A DNA stretch of 64,000 nucleotides from Bradyrhizobium ottawaense. GTDB taxonomy: Bacteria; Pseudomonadota; Alphaproteobacteria; Rhizobiales; Xanthobacteraceae. The notes below the pieces were generated by a model, which had not been told where the DNA came from, ran no database searches, and was given only the letters and a program-made list of their open reading frames with translations. Positions 45,441-54,436 of this stretch are shown here, in pieces (the first letter of the stretch is position 1; each line of letters begins with the position of its first letter). The translations under genes were made by a program, and so were the position numbers. Location of the stretch: contig NZ_LT629693.1 in assembly GCF_900099825.1 (NCBI RefSeq), positions 2,666,001 to 2,730,000 of the forward strand, read 5' to 3'.

Positions 45441-46295
45441 ATGACGAGACTCACGCCGCTATTTCTCGCCGCGCTTGTGATGCTCTCCAGTCCCGCACTG
45501 CCGAATGATGGGCAGATTACATTGGTTGTGGGATTTGCGGCAGGGGGAACCTCTTCAACCGCAGCCAGAATCGTTGCTGAAGCAGCAGAGCAGATTACGC
45601 GAACCTCGACGATCGTGGAAAATCGACCTGGTGCAGGAGGGGGAATCGCGGCGGATTGGGTACTTCGGCAAAAGGGGACGCAGACACTCTTGTTCATGTC
45701 CTCCACGTCGTCGCTCAGAACGTCTCCTCAAAGCGGGCTCGTGCCCATCGGAATTTTGGCGACCTTCCCATACGTTGCTGTCACGAGAAAAGACGCTCCC
45801 GCGCATCTTGCTGAATACATGCAGGAAGCCTCGCGCGAGGAGAAATATCGCACCGTAGCCACCGCAGGCGCCGGCAGCATTCCCCATCTCATAGGTACAA
45901 AGCTTTTCAACGACTACGGAGTGCCGATGGTACACGTGCCCTATCAAGGGTCGGCGCCGGCGATCCTCAGTGTCCTTGGGGGGCACGTCGCGGTTGCGAT
46001 TGTTCCTTTTCCAGACTTTCTCCCCTTTCAAGATTCGCTTCGCATTCTTGCGCAAACCGGCAGCGGGATTGAGACGGAAGGATGGGTCGGCATCTTCGCT
46101 CCGCCGGAAACATCAGCGGAGGACGTCGCCCGACTCTCCGAGATTTTCCGGCAAGCATCGCAACGTGCTCAGGATAAACTACAAAATGTCGGATTTGAGC
46201 ACGTATGGCGATCCGGTGCCGAGGCACGAGCGATGCATGAGAAAGATTACACCCAGTGGACGCCAATACTTAAGGTGCTCGGAATTCAACCCTGA
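45441..46295 (+). CDS. Bug/TctC-family solute-binding protein
   Basis: 284 residues, somewhat short for the family (usual about 320). A hydrophobic leader (residues 5-20) points to export. Family features are present: ITLVVGFAAGGTSSTAARIVAEAA (near residue 25) and VENRPGAGGGIAADWVL (near 59). Bug proteins bind carboxylates in the periplasm for TctAB-type transporters or for signalling. No TctAB genes lie nearby, so it may serve a distant transporter or a regulatory role. The part between residues 85 and 105 looks shortened. Confidence 0.85.
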   Translation: MTRLTPLFLAALVMLSSPALPNDGQITLVVGFAAGGTSSTAARIVAEAAEQITRTSTIVENRPGAGGGIAADWVLRQKGTQTLLFMSSTSSLRTSPQSGLVPIGILATFPYVAVTRKDAPAHLAEYMQEASREEKYRTVATAGAGSIPHLIGTKLFNDYGVPMVHVPYQGSAPAILSVLGGHVAVAIVPFPDFLPFQDSLRILAQTGSGIETEGWVGIFAPPETSAEDVARLSEIFRQASQRAQDKLQNVGFEHVWRSGAEARAMHEKDYTQWTPILKVLGIQP

Positions 46296-46518
46296 CACAG
46301 CCGCAACGGTGGCCGGCCATGACGTGACTAAGGGCTTCACACCCTGCCGTCCGGAGCAGCGTCGATTTTGCGTGCCCTTTGGTCAGGCGCTCCGCCGTCT
46401 TTTCCGCATTCGGCAAGCCCATGTTTCGGGGCTGCCTCGAGCTCCGATCACGGAGCCCCGGCACGGATGAAGCACGGAGACCGGGTTGCAGCCTTGTCGG
46501 GCGCTAGCGGCCCGGGCA

Positions 46519-46704
46519 CTAACGGCGCTTTGATACTTTCTGGACCGTCTTGAGCGCTTGGTTGACGCCCTTCAGCGATTCATTCACACCCTCCAGCTGC
46601 GCTTGCAGAGCATCCCTGCGCTTCTGTAGGTCCTTTAGCAGTGCTTTCCTTTGCGCCGCGCTCAATTCCTCGAAGTCGATGAGATCCACTGCAAATCTAC
46701 ACAT
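46519..46704 (-). CDS. Small coiled-coil protein
   Basis: 61 residues from ATG 46704 with GGAGG five bases upstream. It is almost entirely helical and heptad-like: LSAAQRKALLKDLQKRRDALQAQLEGVNESLKGVNQALKTVQK, with L/V/A spacing that fits a coiled coil, and a basic end SKRR. Gene identity cannot be named. Good ribosome site and heptad regularity favour a real gene. Confidence 0.7.
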   Translation of the reverse strand: MCRFAVDLIDFEELSAAQRKALLKDLQKRRDALQAQLEGVNESLKGVNQALKTVQKVSKRR

Positions 46705-46901
46705 GTCCGCCTCCAAGTGGCAAAACTAGATTTGATCAATCCCTTGTCCAGTACGCGGCTGAATTGTCGACAATTTCTAGTGGATAATCAAGCTGGATGA
46801 TACTCGGATCGGACGAATTTTGGGCGACCTTGCGCGTGGCAGGACACCGGCACAAAGCGTTGCACTTTTTTCACCGGCTTGGTGCGACTGACCTGATCGT
46901 T

Positions 46902-49900
46902 TCAAGGATCCATCAATCGGCCAAGCTGCTCGTTGGGGTTTGCGGCCGCATTGGCCAAGATTGCCGTGTAATCGGCAATCCAATTCTGGACGGTGTTTGG
47001 CTTGAACAAGTCGTCCTTACGTCCGCATATGCCGGTAATCCCCGACGGGGTGTCCTTGAGGGTTATCGAAAGCCAAGCGCGATCGATCGGCATGGCGGAC
47101 CGTTCTTCCTGGTAGCCGAACGGCCGAACCGTCAGATCGGGCGGCCGGAGCGCGCGGCGGAACGCAACTTGGAGAACGAAATAAACTTGAACGAGTGATG
47201 CCGGGCACAAGCCGGTTTCTTCCGCTAGTCGGCCGGCAATGATATCGAAGGGTAGTTCTTGTCTGGCGTAAGCCTCCAAGACGGCCTTGCGTACGCGATT
47301 GAGCGCTTCGCTAAAGGTCAGATCAGCATCAAGTTGGGTGCGGATGATGGTTGTGTTCGCGAACGGACCGATCACGCGTTCTGTCCTGAGTTGAGGCCGA
47401 TTGGCCATCAAAGTCGCTACGCAAATGTCGTTGCGCTGGCTCCGGAGCAGCAGCATGGTCTTGAAACCGGCGAGTAGACTCATGAACAGAGTTACGCGCC
47501 GGTCACGGCTCATGGCGCTCAGCTGCGTCACCAGATTGTTCGATATTTGAAATGGTTCCTGGAGAACGCGCGAGGTCAATTCGCCTCCAACGCTGCTTTT
47601 CGGGGCCGCAAATGGAGGCGAGGCTTTGTCGAGGCACCGCTTCCAGTAAGCGAACTGTCTGTTTGCTTCCTCGGTGCTGGACCACAAACGCTGCCAGCGA
47701 GCGAAGTCGGAAAACTGAAACGGTGGTTCGGGCAGCTGCGCCTTCGCACCGGAAATCGTAGCTGCATAGATCTCCGAAAGCTCCTCCATGAAGATTGCCA
47801 TCGACCAGCCATCAATGATGATATCGTGCATGACCAGAAGCAAAACATGGTCCCTAACGTCGAGCCGGAAGATATAGGCCCGGAACAGTGGCGCATTGTT
47901 CGTGTCGATCGGCGCCAAGGAGCCCCGCTCGGCTTCCAACTTCGCCTTTACCAGCAGAAGTTCCTTGGCCCGGGCATCTCCGGTATGCGCCGGGGCTGCA
48001 TAATCCTTCACGGTCAGGATTGATCTGACATCGACGTCCGGCACGACGCGAGCGAGAGGAACCTCACCCTGCCAGATAAACACTGTGCGCAGAATATCGT
48101 GCCTACGCACGAGCGCGGCAAGGCTCTGCTCGAGCACGGGAATGTTTAGTCGGCCCTGCAATCGATAAGCGAACGGCAGATTGAACTGAGGCAAACCGGG
48201 TAGTTTTCGCTCGATGCGTAGCATGCGCTCCTGCACGATGGACACCGGCTGTGGACCATCTCGATCAGCGCGCGAGATCTCCGTTGGCGGATCGTGCGGG
48301 CGCGCCAACGAGCCGGCCCCCTGTTTTGATGAGTCAAGGCGAAGCGCAAGAGCCGCAACGGTCGACGAATTGAAGATATCCTCGAACGACAGGGTGATGC
48401 CGAAGCGCTCTTCCACACGCAAAATCATCTGCGTCATGGCAAGTGAATCTACCCCGAGCGCGAAGACATCCTGGTCAACGCTGATCTGATCGATGTCCAG
48501 GATGTCTTTCCAGATACCGGCCAGCTGACGCTCCAATTCCGAGCTGGGGGCAACTCCCTTGCCGCCGTCCTGGATTGGTCGGGTCTTTGAAAAGACGGCC
48601 GCAAGTTCATTGCGCTTGATCTTCCCGCCGGCGCCTTTCGGGATCTCCGGCACAATCAGGATGAGGCCAGGGACCTTAAACCCGGCCAGGCGTCCTCGGG
48701 CAAAGTCTCGGAGACTTTGTGCGCTCACCTTTGCGTCCTGACGCAGCATGATAGCGGCGGCGACGTCCGCGCCTAATCGCTCGTGAGGAACAGGGAAAAC
48801 AGCGGCTTCGATCACAGCCGGGTGGCTCAGCAAGGCGCCCTCTACCTCGGCGGGGGCAACCTTCTGCCCGCCCTTATGGATGATCTCCTTGATGCGACCA
48901 ACGATGAAGAGATACTGGTTGGCGTCCAGGTATCCGAGGTCGCCGGTCCGGAACCAGCCGTCCTGAAATGCGGACTCGGTAGCTGCGGCATCATTGTCGT
49001 ACCCTCTAGTTATGGTGGGACCTCGCAACGCGATCTCTCCACGTTTGCCGGATGGCAAGGGACGGCCCGCACTGTCCAGTATCGCGATCTCGGGGCCCGC
49101 CGGCCGGCCGACTGAACCGCGCTTTCGCCGCTGCAAGGGATTTGCAGCTATCTGGGTGGCGGCCTCCGTCATGCCGTAGGTGTCGATAACGGGAACACCA
49201 AACAACGCTTCCAGTCCGTCGAGCACTTCAGGCGACAGAGACGTCGAAGCCGAACGAACGAGCCGCAAGGAAGACCGCTGCGCAGCCCGCCTGTAGGGAT
49301 CCGCCGCTGCCAATAGCGCGCGATGGATTGCCGGTACCGCCGTGTACCAGGTTGGTCGAAACTCCGTCAGCCAGCCGAAGAACGCTGATGCATCGAAGCC
49401 TGGCGGACAGACCGCACTGGAGCCTGCCGCAAGCGTGGCCAGAAGTCCCGATATCAAGCCATGCCCATGAAAAAGAGGCAGCACGCTCAGCAATCGGTCG
49501 CGGGCCTCAAGCTCCAAGGCGGCGCCAACATTGTCGGCTGACAGACAGACGCTCGCATGGGTCAGAGGGACCGTTTTGGGCCGCGACGTACTGCCAGATG
49601 TCATCAGGATGAACGCGTCGTCAGCGCCGGACGCAAACTCATCGTCAGCCAGCCGTTGCGGCGCCCGACCGACAACAGTGAACGCGCCGGCCGCCTCGTT
49701 GGGCCGCATCGACACATCGATCACGGGCACGCCCTGGATGTGGGCGGCGCGTCGGCTGGCCGAGTTCAAGTCACCGTGCGTCAATAGCGCCGCTAGGTGC
49801 AATTCGCCGAAATAACGTTGGTATTCATCACAGGTGAAACCCGGATTGAGAGGTACACAAACTGCGCCGGCTGCAACCGTGATCGCCGCTACTGCAGCCT

Positions 49901-50156
49901 CTGGTCCGTCCGACAACACCACCGCGACCCTGTCAGTTCGGCGCACGCCGATGTTCCGCAACCCGAAAACCACCTCATTCGCCTGCGTCCACAGCGCGCC
50001 ATACGCCATCGGGAGGCGCGCGGGGGCCAGAATGGCGTGGCGCTCCGGCGCATTTTCCGCATGGTCGGCGAGGAGATCTCGAATGCACGAAAAGGGGCGT
50101 CTGCCGGCGCTCTTGCGTGCGATACCTTTCTGCAATTCCCTGACAATATCCGACAA
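46902..50156 (-). CDS. Nonribosomal peptide synthetase-like protein, adenylation-thiolation-condensation
   Basis: 1084 residues from TTG 50156, with GAGGAGG seven bases before it. Adenylation (about 20-525): MTSGSTSRPKTVPL near 186 and GRIKEIIHKGGQKVAPAEVEG near 430, which resembles acyl/aryl-CoA ligases more than amino-acid A domains. Thiolation (545-620): FALGVDSLAMTQM, with phosphopantetheine Ser near 568. Condensation (640-1084): MHDIIIDGWSM near 775, where the HHxxxDG motif has Met in the first His position but retains the catalytic second His and Asp-Gly. There is no thioesterase domain and no neighbouring NRPS gene, so product and release are unknown. Confidence 0.93.
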   Translation of the reverse strand: MSDIVRELQKGIARKSAGRRPFSCIRDLLADHAENAPERHAILAPARLPMAYGALWTQANEVVFGLRNIGVRRTDRVAVVLSDGPEAAVAAITVAAGAVCVPLNPGFTCDEYQRYFGELHLAALLTHGDLNSASRRAAHIQGVPVIDVSMRPNEAAGAFTVVGRAPQRLADDEFASGADDAFILMTSGSTSRPKTVPLTHASVCLSADNVGAALELEARDRLLSVLPLFHGHGLISGLLATLAAGSSAVCPPGFDASAFFGWLTEFRPTWYTAVPAIHRALLAAADPYRRAAQRSSLRLVRSASTSLSPEVLDGLEALFGVPVIDTYGMTEAATQIAANPLQRRKRGSVGRPAGPEIAILDSAGRPLPSGKRGEIALRGPTITRGYDNDAAATESAFQDGWFRTGDLGYLDANQYLFIVGRIKEIIHKGGQKVAPAEVEGALLSHPAVIEAAVFPVPHERLGADVAAAIMLRQDAKVSAQSLRDFARGRLAGFKVPGLILIVPEIPKGAGGKIKRNELAAVFSKTRPIQDGGKGVAPSSELERQLAGIWKDILDIDQISVDQDVFALGVDSLAMTQMILRVEERFGITLSFEDIFNSSTVAALALRLDSSKQGAGSLARPHDPPTEISRADRDGPQPVSIVQERMLRIERKLPGLPQFNLPFAYRLQGRLNIPVLEQSLAALVRRHDILRTVFIWQGEVPLARVVPDVDVRSILTVKDYAAPAHTGDARAKELLLVKAKLEAERGSLAPIDTNNAPLFRAYIFRLDVRDHVLLLVMHDIIIDGWSMAIFMEELSEIYAATISGAKAQLPEPPFQFSDFARWQRLWSSTEEANRQFAYWKRCLDKASPPFAAPKSSVGGELTSRVLQEPFQISNNLVTQLSAMSRDRRVTLFMSLLAGFKTMLLLRSQRNDICVATLMANRPQLRTERVIGPFANTTIIRTQLDADLTFSEALNRVRKAVLEAYARQELPFDIIAGRLAEETGLCPASLVQVYFVLQVAFRRALRPPDLTVRPFGYQEERSAMPIDRAWLSITLKDTPSGITGICGRKDDLFKPNTVQNWIADYTAILANAAANPNEQLGRLMDP

Positions 50157-50768
50157 TGCCGCCCCTCCTCGTCAATGTCGCTCCGTACCCTGCGCTGTCG
50201 AAGTCATTTCCCAGAACCCTCAGGCACATCGAAGCGCGAGAATGCGCGGATAACATCGTCGGGCAATCGACCGCAGGCGCCTCGGCTGCGCTCAGGCAAG
50301 TTGCCCGTTCTGACAGCATCTTAGGAAGCTCAACGCTTATAGCAGTATGTTGGGCCGCTGTCCGGCATGGCCGACGACCGTTTCGGGTCATTCGCGTCGA
50401 TTTTGCCATATCTTCGATATGTCCGCTATCCGGCTCATTTCGGACCTGTACACTCGACGTTGCGAACCGAGTAGGCGTGATTCAAGCTGTTGAAATCAAG
50501 CGCGATGCAGTTCGCTGATCGAGTATATGACGCAGACTGGCCAGATCGCGCCATGATCGGCGCGGCGCGTATGCGGCGGTCGTCATCGGCGTGCCCGCGA
50601 TCTCGCTGGTATCCAGGCGCAAAGCGTCAGCGTCGCAGTGCTGGTGATTCTGGCAGTCTGCGTTGCCGCCAGTTCACACCGGCGTGGTTCCGAGGTAAAT
50701 CGGTGGATACCGACAAACGAAACTCGCCGCGGCCAACCGCGGCGCAATCAGACAGAAGAGTATCTATC
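50157..50768. other. Large non-coding stretch between NRPS and HAD genes
   Basis: 612 bases. It holds the NRPS ribosome site at its left end and a perfect hairpin CGCCGCGG (50725-50732) / CCGCGGCG (50737-50744) just before the dehalogenase. The middle has one short phrase (RYAAVVIGVPAISLVSRRK, near 50570) that reads like the remnant of a membrane protein, but no intact gene was found. It may be a junction scar of the accessory region. Confidence 0.5.
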
Positions 50769-51509
50769 GTGCCTATCAAAGCCGTCGTGTTCGATGCCTA
50801 TGGCACGCTCTACGACATTCAATCCGTCGCCACCGTCACCGAACAGGCCTTTCCAGGCTATGGCGAGATCATCACGCAGATCTGGCGCATCAAGCAGCTC
50901 GAATATACCTGGCTGCGGTCGCTGATGCGGCGTTACGAGGATTTTTCCGTGGTGACGCGGGAGTCGCTGGCCTACACGCTGCGCTGCCTCGGCCTGAAAT
51001 ACGACGAGCAGGTATTCGCCGGCATCATGGACAAGTATCTGCACCTCGATCTCTATCCGGACGCACTTGCCTCATTGAGCGCGATGAAGGACAAGAAGCT
51101 CGCGATCCTTTCCAACGGCAGCCCCGATATGCTGAATGCGCTGGTGAAGAATTCCGGCCTCGACCGCCTGCTCGATGCCACCATCAGCATCGACGCCAAC
51201 AAGATCTTCAAACCCAGCCCGGATGCCTACACCTTGATCGAATCCACATTGCAGATCCCGCCGAACGACGTGCTGTTCATCTCCTCCAATCCCTGGGACG
51301 CCTGCGGCGCCAAGGCGTTCGGGCTCAACGTCGCCTGGATCGAGCGGGTGAGCCCGGAGGCGATGGCACAGGCCTGTGTCAATAGCGAGCTCGTCGCGCC
51401 GCTGACGATGTTCAAGGCACTCCGCACCCAGATGGACGAACTCGGGCTCGCGCCCGATCATCGCATCCACGCCCTCTCCGAACTGCCCGCATTGGTGGCA
51501 AGGTCCTGA
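50769..51509 (+). CDS. Haloacid dehalogenase, type II (HAD superfamily)
   Basis: 246 residues from GTG 50769 (MPIKAVVFDAYGTLYD). The nucleophile Asp9 lies in VVFDAYGTLYD; WRIKQLEYTWLR (residues about 37-48) carries the Arg expected in L-2-haloacid dehalogenases; SNGSPDML, KIFKPSPDAY (Lys) and SSNPWDACGAKAFG complete the site. The family removes halogen from L-2-haloacids with inversion. Real in vivo substrate may differ. Preceded by a hairpin and followed four bases later by the YbaK gene. Confidence 0.9.
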   Translation: MPIKAVVFDAYGTLYDIQSVATVTEQAFPGYGEIITQIWRIKQLEYTWLRSLMRRYEDFSVVTRESLAYTLRCLGLKYDEQVFAGIMDKYLHLDLYPDALASLSAMKDKKLAILSNGSPDMLNALVKNSGLDRLLDATISIDANKIFKPSPDAYTLIESTLQIPPNDVLFISSNPWDACGAKAFGLNVAWIERVSPEAMAQACVNSELVAPLTMFKALRTQMDELGLAPDHRIHALSELPALVARS

Positions 51510-51513
51510 CCCC

Positions 51514-51981
51514 ATGAGCATCGAGTCCGTTCGCGCCTTCTTCGCCGAGAAGGCGTCCGACATTTCCGTGATTGAATCGACGATGAGTTCGGCGACCGTG
51601 GTTCTCGCCGCCGAAGCCTATGGCGTCGAGCCGGCGCGGATCGCCAAGACGCTGAGCTTACGGGTCGGCGACCGCGTGGTGCTGATCGTGGCGGCCGGCA
51701 CCTCGCGGATGGACAACAAGAAGGTGAAGGCGCAGTTCGGCGGCAAACCGAAGATGCTCGGCGTCGACGAAGTTGCCGAAATCACCGGCCATGAAGTCGG
51801 CGGCGTCTGCCCGTTCGGACTGAAGACGCCGCTGCCGGTCTATTGCGACGTCTCGCTGAAGGCATTCGACATCGTGGTGCCGGCCGCAGGCTCGACCCAC
51901 AGCGCGGTGCGCATTGCACCTGAACGCATGGCGGAACTGACCGCGGCCGAGTGGGTCGATGTGTGCGAGCACAAACCTTAG
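51514..51981 (+). CDS. YbaK/EbsC-family aminoacyl-tRNA deacylase
   Basis: 155 residues. The fold and the key Lys region ARIAKTLSLRVGDRVVLIVAAG (residues about 42-62) and DNKKVKAQFG match the YbaK/EbsC family. Members clear mischarged tRNA, for example Cys-tRNA(Pro), keeping translation accurate. The gene is almost overlapping the HAD gene (4 bases), so it is probably co-transcribed. Substrate tRNA is not known. An intergenic repeat follows its stop. Confidence 0.92.
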   Translation: MSIESVRAFFAEKASDISVIESTMSSATVVLAAEAYGVEPARIAKTLSLRVGDRVVLIVAAGTSRMDNKKVKAQFGGKPKMLGVDEVAEITGHEVGGVCPFGLKTPLPVYCDVSLKAFDIVVPAAGSTHSAVRIAPERMAELTAAEWVDVCEHKP

Positions 51982-52103
51982 AGCCCCGTTCCGATTCATC
52001 GGCACAGGGCTCCAAGATTTTTGTTTTGACGCGTTTTCTACACGCGAACCGGTGTCCACCCACGGATCAAGTCCGAGGGCATGCTTCGCTTGAAAACGCT
52101 CTG
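51981..52103. repeat. Intergenic repeat after the YbaK gene
   Basis: GAGCCC (51981-51986) pairs with GGGCTC (52007-52012). From 52024 the stretch TTTTGACGCGTTTTCTACACGC continues to TTGAAAACGCTCT (about 52103) and matches the repeat at 4184-4233. It fills most of the gap to the next gene. Confidence 0.75.
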
Positions 52104-52113
52104 AGCGACGACG

Positions 52114-52485
52114 CTAGTCGTCGTTATCGTAGGACGGCCTCGGCTGAACGAGAGGTGCCGGCTGCGCCGCGCGCGGCCGCTGCGTTGTCGGCGGCGGCGG
52201 CACGCGGGTTGGCGGCTGCTCGGCGCTGGCATTGGATTCGAATACCGCACGGCAGGAGTTGCCAAGCGACGGCGTGTTCTGCCGCAGACAGGCCACGATC
52301 CGGGTCACGTCGGGAATCTGATCGCTGCACAGCCGCATCACGTCGGGAGTGCAGGCCATCTGCTGCGCCCAGGTTCCGCGATATTCTTCCGACCAAGCGG
52401 GACTTGCCGCAGCGATACCGATCATCGTCGCAAGGCCCAAGGAAAGGTTCAGGGAACAGGTGAGGACAATCCGCTGCGTTGGCAT
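52114..52485 (-). CDS. Small exported protein with Cys-rich segment and Pro-rich tail
   Basis: 123 residues from ATG 52485 with AAGGA upstream. A signal peptide (residues 1-32, ending PAWS) precedes a short segment MACTPDVMRLCSDQIPDVTRIVACLRQNTPSLGNSCRAVF with four cysteines in a CxnCx13Cx12C pattern, then a proline-rich acidic tail. It looks like a cysteine-rich-repeat exported protein common in bradyrhizobia. Function not known. Confidence 0.78.
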   Translation of the reverse strand: MPTQRIVLTCSLNLSLGLATMIGIAAASPAWSEEYRGTWAQQMACTPDVMRLCSDQIPDVTRIVACLRQNTPSLGNSCRAVFESNASAEQPPTRVPPPPTTQRPRAAQPAPLVQPRPSYDNDD

Positions 52486-52608
52486 GGATGGGTCCTTTCG
52501 TTGTCATATGAATTGACGCGGAGGTTCCGCGCGGCGATGGGCGCGAACCTGCCGTGGGAATGCGGCCATCGCACGTTAACGGTTACAAAAAAATGTGAAG
52601 CGGGTTCC

Positions 52609-53598
52609 CTACTCCACCTTGCCGATCTTCTTCACCGCCGCGACCAGCCGCGCGCTGTCCTCGGCGACAAACTTGGAAAATTCCGGCGCATCTTGATAGG
52701 CGATCGGACTGCCGGCGGTCTCAAAAGTCTTGACCACCTCGGGCGCCCTCACCGCCTGCGCCATCGCCTCGCGCAGCCGCGTCATGATTGGCGCCGGCAA
52801 ATTGCTTTGCGCGAACAAGCCGGCCCAGATGTAGAATTCGACATCCTTGTAGCCGAACTCCCTAAAGGTCGGCAGATCGGGGAAACTCGCGACGCGCTCG
52901 GCGCCCCAGTTCGCCAGCACCCGCATCTTGCCGTCGTCGACCTGCTGCTTCAGCGTGCCTGGCGCCGAAGCCAGCGCCTGCACCGTGCCGCTCAACAGCG
53001 CCGTCAGCGCCGGACCGGCGCCGCGGAACGGCACGTGCAGCAACTTGATGCCGGCGCTGGCGGCAAACATTTCCATCGCGACATGCAGCGTGCCGTAGGG
53101 ACCGGACGAGCCATAGGGAATCTGTCCCGGGCGTTTTTTGGCGTCGTCGACGAAATCCTGCAGCGTCTTCCACGGCGCCGAAGCCGGTACCGCCAGCAAC
53201 GTCGGATCGGCGAGCACGCGCGCGACCGGCGCGAATTGCGCGACTTCATACGATACCGGCCGGTCGAACAGCCGGTCGGCTTCGGGCAGCACCGCCAGCG
53301 ACGACAGCGTCATCAACAATGTGTAGCCGTCGGGCTCGGCGCGCGCGGCCTGCGCATTGCCGACCGATCCACCGCCACCGCCGGCGCGGTTGTCGACGAT
53401 GACGGGCTTGCCGAGAATCCGCTCCAGCGCCTGCGCTGTGGGACGCGCCGCGAGGTCGGCCTGCCCGCCCGGCGGAAACGGCACGATCATGGTGATGTTG
53501 CGCGAGGGAAAGGGGGCTTGGGCGAAGGCCGGGTTCGAGAGCGCGGTGTGTGCGAGCGGGAGTGCGGCGGCGGCTTTGAGCAGGTCGCGGCGGTTCAT
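52609..53598 (-). CDS. Bug/TctC-family solute-binding protein, Tat-exported
   Basis: 329 residues from ATG 53598 with GGGGG upstream. The leader MNRRDLLKAAAALPLAHTAL has a twin-arginine motif (NRRDLLK), so export is by Tat or Sec as a folded protein. Family features: ITMIVPFPPGGQADLAARP and VIVDNRAGGGGGSVGNAQAA. Binds a carboxylate or similar ligand in the periplasm for a TctAB-type system not present here. Length is typical, in contrast to the shorter relative at 45441. Confidence 0.92.
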   Translation of the reverse strand: MNRRDLLKAAAALPLAHTALSNPAFAQAPFPSRNITMIVPFPPGGQADLAARPTAQALERILGKPVIVDNRAGGGGGSVGNAQAARAEPDGYTLLMTLSSLAVLPEADRLFDRPVSYEVAQFAPVARVLADPTLLAVPASAPWKTLQDFVDDAKKRPGQIPYGSSGPYGTLHVAMEMFAASAGIKLLHVPFRGAGPALTALLSGTVQALASAPGTLKQQVDDGKMRVLANWGAERVASFPDLPTFREFGYKDVEFYIWAGLFAQSNLPAPIMTRLREAMAQAVRAPEVVKTFETAGSPIAYQDAPEFSKFVAEDSARLVAAVKKIGKVE

Positions 53599-53945
53599 CG
53601 GCAGTTCCCCCAAATGATTTTGTTTTGCTTGTTGGAGGTAACCTAGCCTGAACCCACAGGGTCGGCAAAGGCGCTCTTTGCCGCTTCAAGAAGAAGCAAG
53701 CGGCTTTGCGCAAGTCCATAAGTCAAGCGCCGAGCTTGGCGGACCAGAACGCGAGAGAACCAAAAATCATCATCGCCCGTAACGGGTCGCTGGCTACAGC
53801 CGCATGATGTGAGGGCCAAGGTAGGCAGACCCTCCTTTGATCTAGGTCAACGTCAGCGATCCTTTGGCGCCCACGCTATGTTGAGCCGCACCTGAGGCGG
53901 CTCCCGTCACCTTTCAGTGACGCAAGTACGAAGAGGAGGTCTGCC
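53599..53945. other. Intergenic region upstream of the small exported protein
   Basis: 347 bases. It contains a hairpin CGGCAAAG (53663-53670) / CTTTGCCG (53676-53683) and the FixK-like box at 53837-53850. A CTATGT hexamer at 53876-53881 could be the -10 at the spacing expected for activation from the box. No gene was seen. Confidence 0.6.
53837..53850 (+). promoter_or_regulatory. FixK/FNR-type binding site
   Basis: TTGATCTAGGTCAA is a near-perfect 14-bp palindrome of the FixK/FNR consensus (TTGA-N6-TCAA, with GATC-type core). Its centre lies about 33 bases before the CTATGT -10, near the -41.5 position typical of class II activation, upstream of the gene at 53946. Suggests oxygen-limited induction. 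Confidence 0.75.
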
Positions 53946-54209
53946 ATGCATCCGAGGAAGCGTCCTTCGATCAAGTCAGCGACTGTTGCCGGGATTGCTG
54001 CTAGCGCCTTGTTGGGGCTAGCAGGTCTCACTCTCAATCCAGCCCCAGCCAAGGCGGTCGTGTACTGCCAGTACGTTGAATATCCGACCGGCTGCGTTGC
54101 CCGGGCAGGCGCCGTGCTCAGGCCTCGTCCGGTGGCGCGCGCTGCGGTCCGTCATAACGCCGGTGGCAATTTAAATGGTGGCGTCAATCGCGTTGGCGTA
54201 CGGCGGTAA
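53946..54209 (+). CDS. Small exported protein, possible FixK target
   Basis: 87 residues from ATG 53946 with AGGAGG upstream. A signal peptide or hydrophobic leader covers residues 8-37 (ending PAKA). The mature part has two cysteines (VYCQYVEYPTGCVAR) likely disulfide-linked and an Arg/Ala/Asn-rich end. This kind of short repetitive exported protein recurs in bradyrhizobia. Function unknown. A FixK-type box upstream implies expression under microoxia. Confidence 0.72.
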   Translation: MHPRKRPSIKSATVAGIAASALLGLAGLTLNPAPAKAVVYCQYVEYPTGCVARAGAVLRPRPVARAAVRHNAGGNLNGGVNRVGVRR

Positions 54210-54436
54210 AACACTGGTTTGCGGGTCACGACCTTGGCGCGGCAGACGGCAAGCCAGGTTCGTGACCCACTTACATTTTTGTCATTCAGCAATTCTCCTG
54301 TTCTCGGAGAACGGACGGAAGCCTGCTTATGGCACTTTGCGACATGGAGCCATGTCCAACCTGAGTCCGCCGTGCGCACCAAAGCCGACGTCCGGCAGCC
54401 GCTTTCCCTGGTTTAGGTGTTCACACTCCGGCCGCC

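Noticed and set aside
50560..50700. Fragment of a membrane protein in the NRPS-HAD gap
   Set aside because: One short hydrophobic phrase only; no start, stop or wider similarity could be supported.
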